Both the position numbers and the translations under genes were made by a program. Below the pieces are notes generated by a model. It did no database searches. It was not told the origin of the DNA and saw only the letters and a list, made by a program, of their open reading frames with translations. A DNA stretch of 64,000 nt from Martinezella rhizogenes (lineage in GTDB: Bacteria > Pseudomonadota > Alphaproteobacteria > Rhizobiales > Rhizobiaceae), in the NCBI GenBank assembly GCA_013322215.1, contig JAAMEZ010000033.1, forward strand, positions 1 through 64,000, written 5' to 3'. This document shows, piece by piece, positions 58,947 to 64,000 of the stretch. Within the stretch, counting starts at the first letter, position 1, and every line of letters starts with the position of its first letter.

Positions 58947-60803
58947 ATGCGGCAGAGACTTGCCATCCGTTTCCTTTCGGGCGTAGCCTTGGCGGCAATC
59001 CTTTCGGTGTCCGCCCTGACTGGCGCGCGCGCGGAGGATAAACCGGCAGCGCCGGAGGCCAGTGCTCCGGTTACTTCTTTCGATCCGGATAGCGTCGATA
59101 CTTTCGCAGGCGCTTTCCTGGCCGCCCGTACCGCCGATGTCGATCACGACTACGACACCGCCGTCGCGCTCTACAAAAAGGCGCTGATGATCGACCCGAG
59201 CAATCCGGAGATACGCCAGCGGCTGATGATCTCGCTGCTGCTGAACGGTAACCTGGAAGAAGGCGTCAAATACGCCAACGAGCTGAAGAGCGACCCTTCC
59301 GTCGAACGCGTCACGACAATCGTGCGCGGCATGGACGCCATTCGCCGCCACGAATACCGCACCGCGCAGGAAATCCTCAAATATAACGGTCCGAACGATC
59401 TGGACCGGATGATGACCAACCTGCTCGCCGCCTGGGCACGCGCCGGATCCGGCCGTGGCAAGGAAGCGATCGCGATGATCGACAAGATGAAGGGACCGGA
59501 CTGGTTCAACATCTTCAAGAACTATCATGCCGGTGCCATCGCGCTGACGATGGGTGACCTGAAGTCGGCACGCTCTCACCTCAATGACGCGATCCTCGAC
59601 AAGACGGGCGGCGCGACGGCTCCGGATACGTTCATGCGCGCTGTGATGGCGCTCGCTCGTCTCGAAGCCAAGGCCGGCGACAAGCAGAAGGCCCTGGACG
59701 CGATCTCCGTCGGTGACAATCTCGTCAGCAATTACGCGCCACTGAATGCGCTGCGCGACAGCATCAGCAAGGGCGATACGCCGGACCAGCAGGTGACCAA
59801 CGCCAGCGAAGGCGCGGCCGCCGTGCTCTTCACCATTGGCGCTGCGCTGAACCGTGATGGCGCCGAGGATGTCGTCTCGCTCTACCTGCAGATCGCCAAC
59901 TCCCTCGACCCGAAGGCAGCCGATACGCTGGTCCTGCTCGGCGGTCTGGCCGAAAAGCAGGAGCAGACCGATCGTGCGATCGCTTTCTACAAGAAGGTGC
60001 CCGATAACTCGCCGATGGCCCGCATCTCCGAGCTGCAGCTCGGCCTTGCGCTCGCCCAGTCCGGCAAGGTCGACGACGCACGCAAGCATCTGAAGGCGCT
60101 GATCGATTCCGATCCCAATGATGTCCGCAGCTATCTCGCCTATGGCAGCGTCCTTTCGGACGCCAAGGACTTCCAGGCCATGGCCGACAACTACGACAAG
60201 GCCGTGCAGATCATCGGCCCTGTGCCGAAGCGCAGCGATTGGGCCGTGTTCTTCCAGCGCGGCATTGCCTATGAGCGGCTGAAGAAGTGGCCGGATGCCG
60301 AGCCGAACTTCAAGAAGGCCCTGGAGCTCAATCCGGATCAGCCGCAGGTTCTGAACTATCTCGGCTATTCCTGGGTCGACATGAACATGAACCTCGACCA
60401 GGGTCTGGACATGATCAAGAAGGCCGTCGATCTGAGGCCGGATGACGGTTACATCGTCGATTCCCTCGGCTGGGCCTATTTCCGCCTCAACCGTTTCGAC
60501 GACGCCGTGAGCGAACTGGAGCGGGCCGCACAGCTCAAGGCCGGCGATCCGACGATCAACGACCATCTCGGCGATGCCTACTGGCGCGTCAATCGCAAGC
60601 TCGAAGCCGTCTATCAATGGAACCGGGCGCTCGCCTCCAAGCCGGAAGAGGCCGATATTCCGAAGATCAAGGAGAAAGTCGAGAAGGGCTTGCCGCCACT
60701 CGATAACGATCCGAAGACCGTCGACAAGAGCAAGCAGCCCGACCCAGCACCTGCGCCCTCGCCCGACACGAACGCTCCGGCGCCGGTCGACAAGAAGTCC
60801 TAA
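58947..60803 (+). CDS. Exported TPR protein
   Basis: A 618-aa exported protein made mainly of tetratricopeptide repeats. The signal peptide MRQRLAIRFLSGVALAAILSVSALTGARA is followed from about residue 55 by TPR units, for example DYDTAVALYKKALMIDPSNPEIRQRLMISLLLNG, the WPDAEPNFKKALELNPDQPQVLNYLGYSWV unit near 450-480 and FDDAVSELERAAQLKAGDPTINDHLGDAYW. A Pro/Ala/Asp-rich tail ends the chain. GAAAGG precedes the chosen ATG. Probably a periplasmic or outer-membrane scaffold. It is followed seven bases later by ispE, perhaps in one transcript. Confidence 0.87.
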   Translation: MRQRLAIRFLSGVALAAILSVSALTGARAEDKPAAPEASAPVTSFDPDSVDTFAGAFLAARTADVDHDYDTAVALYKKALMIDPSNPEIRQRLMISLLLNGNLEEGVKYANELKSDPSVERVTTIVRGMDAIRRHEYRTAQEILKYNGPNDLDRMMTNLLAAWARAGSGRGKEAIAMIDKMKGPDWFNIFKNYHAGAIALTMGDLKSARSHLNDAILDKTGGATAPDTFMRAVMALARLEAKAGDKQKALDAISVGDNLVSNYAPLNALRDSISKGDTPDQQVTNASEGAAAVLFTIGAALNRDGAEDVVSLYLQIANSLDPKAADTLVLLGGLAEKQEQTDRAIAFYKKVPDNSPMARISELQLGLALAQSGKVDDARKHLKALIDSDPNDVRSYLAYGSVLSDAKDFQAMADNYDKAVQIIGPVPKRSDWAVFFQRGIAYERLKKWPDAEPNFKKALELNPDQPQVLNYLGYSWVDMNMNLDQGLDMIKKAVDLRPDDGYIVDSLGWAYFRLNRFDDAVSELERAAQLKAGDPTINDHLGDAYWRVNRKLEAVYQWNRALASKPEEADIPKIKEKVEKGLPPLDNDPKTVDKSKQPDPAPAPSPDTNAPAPVDKKS

Positions 60804-60810
60804 GATTTCC

Positions 60811-61725
60811 ATGAGCACGATCTTGGCAGCGGGCGCTTTCGACCTTACGGAAGAAGCGCCCGCAAAGATCAATCTTGCACTGCATGTCACCGGCCGCCGT
60901 GCCGATGGCTATCATCTGCTCGACATGCTTGTCAGTTTTGCCCGCCATGGCGATCGTCTCGGCTTTCGTGCCGGCGAGCATGACGATTTCAGCCTTTCCG
61001 GGCGCTTCGGGCCTCTTCTCTCCGCCGATGCCGAGGCTGGCGACAATCTCGTGCTCAAGGCGCGTGATCTCTTGCGGCAGGCAGCCAACGCGGCCGGCTT
61101 CGACGCCCCCTCTGCTCATATCCATCTGGAAAAGAACCTGCCGATCGCATCGGGAATCGGTGGCGGCTCGGCGGATGCAGCCGCGACGTTGCGCGGGCTG
61201 ATGCGGCTGTGGCGCCTTAAGCTGCCGGAAGACACGATCAAGATGATCGCCTTGAAGCTCGGTGCCGACGTGCCGATGTGCCTCGCGAGCCAACCGCTGG
61301 TGGCGCGCGGGATCGGCGAGGCAATAGACCTACTGCCCGGATTTCCGGCCTTTGCCATGGTCCTCGGCAATCCGCTTGTCGGCGTCTCGACGTCGGATGT
61401 GTTCCGCCAGCTGTCCCGCAAGGACAATTCGCCGCTGCTGTTTCCGTCGCAGATGCCGCAAGGGCAAGGCGAATGGATCGACACGATCAAGACCCTGCGC
61501 AACGACCTCGAACCACCGGCGCGCTTGATCTGCGGCGAGATTTCGATGCTCTCCGGCCTGATCGAAAGCCAGTCCCCGATCCTGACGCGCATGTCCGGCT
61601 CCGGCGCGACGTGCTTCGGCATCTTCAACGATCTCGAACAGGCGACGGCCGCCGCCGCTTCGCTTCACAGACAGAGGCCGGACTGGTATTTCCAGATAAC
61701 CGAAACGATCGCGGGAGAGGCATGA
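60811..61725 (+). CDS. ispE: 4-diphosphocytidyl-2-C-methyl-D-erythritol kinase
   Basis: GHMP kinase that phosphorylates CDP-methylerythritol in the MEP pathway. The 304-aa protein shows APAKINLALHVTGRRADGYHLLDMLVSFA at the N-terminus, where Lys and Asn bind substrate, and the ATP loop NLPIASGIGGGSADAAATL near 104-122, with MSGSGATCFGIF near 260-271. The stop overlaps the moaB ATG (ATGA). Together with dxs it is one of two MEP genes in this window. Confidence 0.95.
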   Translation: MSTILAAGAFDLTEEAPAKINLALHVTGRRADGYHLLDMLVSFARHGDRLGFRAGEHDDFSLSGRFGPLLSADAEAGDNLVLKARDLLRQAANAAGFDAPSAHIHLEKNLPIASGIGGGSADAAATLRGLMRLWRLKLPEDTIKMIALKLGADVPMCLASQPLVARGIGEAIDLLPGFPAFAMVLGNPLVGVSTSDVFRQLSRKDNSPLLFPSQMPQGQGEWIDTIKTLRNDLEPPARLICGEISMLSGLIESQSPILTRMSGSGATCFGIFNDLEQATAAAASLHRQRPDWYFQITETIAGEA

Positions 61726-62279
61726 TGGCAGCGTCAGGCAACGAAAGATCCTTCATTCCCGTCGGTATCGCCGTATTGACCGTTTCCGATACCCGTACGC
61801 TCACCGATGACAAATCCGGCGATACGCTGGTTGCGCGGATCGCTGATGCCGGCCACAGGCTCGCTGCCCGCACCATCGTTCCCGACGACAAGGAGCGCAT
61901 CCGCGCGCAGGTGGAAGTCTGGACGAAAGACGATGCCATCGACGTCGTCATCACCACCGGTGGGACAGGCTTTACCGGCCGCGACGTCACGCCGGAAGCG
62001 CTGGAGCCTCTGTTCGAAAAGCGGATGGATGGTTTTTCCGAAGTCTTTCATCGGATCTCCTACGACAAGATCGGTACGGCGACGATCCAGTCACGGGCGA
62101 CCGGCGGTGTTGCCAACGCCACCTTCATCTTCGTGTTGCCGGGGTCTCCCGGTGCCTGCAAGGATGCCTGGGACGGCATCTTGAAGGCACAGCTCGACTA
62201 CCGGCACATGCCCTGCAATTTCGTGGAGATCATGCCGCGCCTCGACGAGCATCTGAAGCGCGGCGCCGGCTCCAAGTAG
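61722..62279 (+). CDS. moaB: Molybdenum cofactor biosynthesis protein B
   Basis: MoaB/MogA family protein that adenylylates molybdopterin for molybdate insertion. The 185-aa chain has IPVGIAVLTVSDTRTLTDDKSGDTLVARI at the start, DVVITTGGTGFTGRDVTPEALEPLF near 75-100, and TFIFVLPGSPGACKDAW near 138. An ATG pair starts the frame; the first overlaps the ispE stop codon, giving translational coupling. The pairing of ispE with moaB seems incidental functionally. The MOSC protein at 29 kb is the only other potential Moco-linked gene here. Confidence 0.93.
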   Translation: MMAASGNERSFIPVGIAVLTVSDTRTLTDDKSGDTLVARIADAGHRLAARTIVPDDKERIRAQVEVWTKDDAIDVVITTGGTGFTGRDVTPEALEPLFEKRMDGFSEVFHRISYDKIGTATIQSRATGGVANATFIFVLPGSPGACKDAWDGILKAQLDYRHMPCNFVEIMPRLDEHLKRGAGSK

Positions 62280-62311
62280 ATCTTGCGCGCCTGCAGGGCG
62301 GCAGGTGGTCG

Positions 62312-62626
62312 CTATGCCTTCGGCCCCGGCAAGACAGGAATTGATTCCCATTTATCGCCGCTGAGAATGATGCAGCTGCGGCCGGACGCGTCGCTCATCA
62401 GCAGCGTCCAGTTGCCGCTCTCGGCCGCGTAGATCTCCATGATCGTATTGGAATCGAGCTTGCCGATGGCGGAAAGCTTTTCCGAAAGATGATCGCCGAG
62501 AAAGGCGACGATATCGACGCGCTGAGCGCAGGCGAGCGTTACCTGGGAGGCGGCGACGCGAGGATAGAGGATCGATGTTGCCACGAGGGCCGTTGCCATG
62601 AGGCGGGTGAGCATCGTGCGTTTCAT
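62312..62626 (-). CDS. Small exported hypothetical protein
   Basis: A 104-aa exported protein. The signal peptide MKRTMLTRLMATALVATSI ends near residue 26. The mature chain, about 78 aa, contains two cysteines (LACAQRV and GRSCIIL) that could form a disulfide, and NTIMEIYAAESGNWTLLMSDASGRSCIIL, similar in layout to small rhizobial periplasmic proteins with a lysozyme-inhibitor-like fold. I do not recognise a named family. It converges with moaB. Confidence 0.6.
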   Translation of the reverse strand: MKRTMLTRLMATALVATSILYPRVAASQVTLACAQRVDIVAFLGDHLSEKLSAIGKLDSNTIMEIYAAESGNWTLLMSDASGRSCIILSGDKWESIPVLPGPKA

Positions 62627-62798
62627 AACGCACCTCCTTTCGCCGAAGTCTCGGCGAAAAAGGAGAGTTCCGCTGACCAGTTCCGCCTGATATCGGCATC
62701 TTCATGGTCGGCCGCCTGACGCGACACGCGTAAGGTGCCGCCACATGCAAATTATCGCAGCTATTTGCGGGTTTTCAAATGGAATCTCGGACCAGAGC

Positions 62799-63317
62799 CT
62801 ATCGCGCCGCCCGCGCCACCCAGGACGGAATAAGCTCGCTTGAAAGCCGCCGACCCTTCTGCCCCTTGGCGAATTCGGCCAGCGGCATGCCCGATCTCGC
62901 GACGGCAATGGCCTGGTGCTTGGAAAGCAGCAAACCCAGCTCCAGTGGAGCCGTGCGACGGCCGATTCGCTTCAGAAACGGGCGGCGATAGCCACGCGAT
63001 GCGGTAAAGCGCGCCGGCACTTTGTTCAGCGAAACATATTCGGCAATCTCATCGATCCAGCCTGCCTGCGGCCGCGCGCCGGGCTCGACCAGCAACAGCC
63101 ATTCCCCCCTCGCCGACCGCAATATATCCTTGATGTCCCATTGCGAATAAAAGCGGCAGCCGGCAGCATCCGCCACCTTGGATGTGCCGTCCCTGGAACC
63201 GTGATCGAGCACGACCACATCGCTGACGAGCCCTTCGACCGCGCCTGCCACCAATGCCGCCAATGTCTGCGCCAGCTCGGGTTCGTGATCCTGGCATTCG
63301 ATTATGACCGTCAACAT
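62799..63317 (-). CDS. Glycosyltransferase family 2-like protein
   Basis: A 172-aa GT-A-type protein. It opens MLTVIIECQDHEPELAQTLAALVAGAVEGLVSDVVVLDHGSRDGTSKVADAAGC, the nucleotide-binding half of family 2 enzymes, and the GEWLLLVEPGARPQAGWIDEI stretch sits where the DxD motif normally lies; here it reads VEPGA instead of DxD. It is shorter than usual (230-300 aa) and lacks the second half, so it may be inactive or a substrate-specific short form. It stands alone near the end of the window. Confidence 0.8.
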   Translation of the reverse strand: MLTVIIECQDHEPELAQTLAALVAGAVEGLVSDVVVLDHGSRDGTSKVADAAGCRFYSQWDIKDILRSARGEWLLLVEPGARPQAGWIDEIAEYVSLNKVPARFTASRGYRRPFLKRIGRRTAPLELGLLLSKHQAIAVARSGMPLAEFAKGQKGRRLSSELIPSWVARAAR

Positions 63318-63558
63318 TGCCCATTTATAGAGCGGCGCACAATTTATTGCCAGCACCTAACCTTCAGGTCCGAACGTTTAAGAAAAGCATCATACGCCGC
63401 CTGAAATTCCCGCAGCCGGCATCGCCAAACACCTCCCGTGAATGAGGTGGAAAGTGGCGTTTCCGGATTTTTGTTCTTGCAATGTTCTCATTTGTCGGAT
63501 AGGAATTTAATCATCTTAGACGCGGCATGCGATGGCATGAGCCGCCCTGGAGCTACCG

Positions 63559-64000
63559 ATGAACGAGCAGTCCCTTGCAGGGCAGGCCGCTTTCGCGCCT
63601 GCCAATACGGCAGATGTTGCCAATGCTTTGATCGCCGATGCCGGTCTCAGGGTCGACGCCGAGCGCCGGCGTGGACGCGGCGCGGGGTTGAACCCGAGCG
63701 GTCGGTTCGAGCCGCAGCAGCGCGAAACCTTCGACGATGGCTGGCAGAGCTTCGAAGAGCTGCCGCCCTTCAAGACCGAGGTGCAGGTGGAGAAGCCTCG
63801 CACGGCCATTACCCGCAACGAATCTCCCGATATTCCCTTCGATCGCTCCATCAATCCATACCGCGGTTGCGAACATGGCTGCATTTACTGCTTTGCGCGG
63901 CCCACGCATGCCTATATGGGCCTGTCGGCGGGGCTGGATTTCGAATCGAAGCTGTTTGCCAAGCCGGATGCGGCCAAGCTTCTGGAGCGCGAGCTGGCAA
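63559..64000 (+). CDS. PA0069-family radical SAM protein (cut by window end)
   Basis: The first 147 residues of a radical SAM enzyme. INPYRGCEHGCIYCFARPTHAYMGLSAGLDFE carries the CxxxCxxC cluster motif (C-E-H-G-C-I-Y-C), and the N-terminal region with GRGAGLNPSGRFEPQQRETFDDGW fits the PA0069 family of unknown function. ATG follows AGCTACCG; GGAG is eight bases upstream. The rest of the protein lies outside the window. The reaction and substrate are unknown. Confidence 0.9.
   Translation, partial: MNEQSLAGQAAFAPANTADVANALIADAGLRVDAERRRGRGAGLNPSGRFEPQQRETFDDGWQSFEELPPFKTEVQVEKPRTAITRNESPDIPFDRSINPYRGCEHGCIYCFARPTHAYMGLSAGLDFESKLFAKPDAAKLLERELA

Noticed and set aside
58944..60890. Open frame of 648 codons opposite the TPR protein gene
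   Set aside because: Antisense of a regular TPR-coding gene; it lacks any recognisable fold.
1..64000. CRISPR arrays, tRNA or rRNA genes, insertion sequences or prophage
   Set aside because: No direct-repeat/spacer arrays, cloverleaf-like segments, transposase or integrase genes were seen on reading both strands.

Overview
This window reads as ordinary chromosome of a fast-growing Rhizobiaceae member, most likely Rhizobium. The pointers are high GC, alphaproteobacterial codon use, DUF1217, BA14K and other rhizobial families, bioMNY biotin transport, an HDAC-like/xseB/dxs/tlyA neighbourhood, and the palindromic intergenic repeats typical of this family. There is no sign of prophage, insertion sequence, CRISPR array, rRNA or tRNA. 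Genes are densely packed on both strands and almost all are full length. The last one, a radical SAM protein, is cut by the window edge.

Layout. 0-6.2 kb: an M19 dipeptidase, a YcaQ-type DNA glycosylase, the biotin transporter bioMNY, a hotdog thioesterase, an HDAC-like deacetylase and xseB. 6.2-16 kb: pirin, dxs, a GAF-GGDEF diguanylate cyclase, a chemoreceptor, a DUF4424 protein, then tlyA and a TrmA/RlmD-like RNA methyltransferase; accessory genes on the opposite strand split dxs from tlyA. 16-25 kb: enoyl-CoA hydratase and acyl-CoA dehydrogenase behind a LiuR-like operator, a CorA-type transporter, a BA14K protein, a GH25-like protein, and a Rieske oxygenase/ferredoxin reductase pair resembling glycine betaine demethylase GbcAB, preceded by a cobalamin riboswitch. 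25-40 kb: threonylcarbamoyl-AMP synthase, a GlcD-like flavoprotein, a divergent GntR/MOSC pair around a perfect operator palindrome, an FtsK without membrane anchor, a large DUF1217 repeat protein, ubiA, a MipA/OmpV porin and a small lipoprotein. 40-48 kb: cfa, tex, purD, a second chemoreceptor and a DUF523 protein. 48-55 kb: glyQ and glyS separated by lemA, an aroA-like gene and a DUF2207 membrane protein. 55-64 kb: an S49 peptidase, an RNA methyltransferase of the TrmN6 type, a polyprenyl diphosphate synthase, a TPR protein, ispE-moaB, a glycosyltransferase and a radical SAM protein.

Functional links. dxs, ispE, the polyprenyl synthase and ubiA together cover the start of the MEP pathway, an intermediate MEP step, chain elongation and prenylation for ubiquinone. 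glyQ and glyS form glycyl-tRNA synthetase. bioM, bioN and bioY form one ECF-type transporter.

The most unusual feature is the cobalamin riboswitch in front of an apparently B12-independent betaine demethylase operon. It suggests that B12 status controls breakdown of a methylated amine which can supply glycine and one-carbon units, both precursors of corrin synthesis. Other points worth checking are the 83-nt palindrome at the left edge, the anchorless FtsK, the aroA-like gene inside the glyQ-glyS interval, a GH25-like protein with a Glu-to-Asp change in its catalytic motif, and several palindromes that look like operators.
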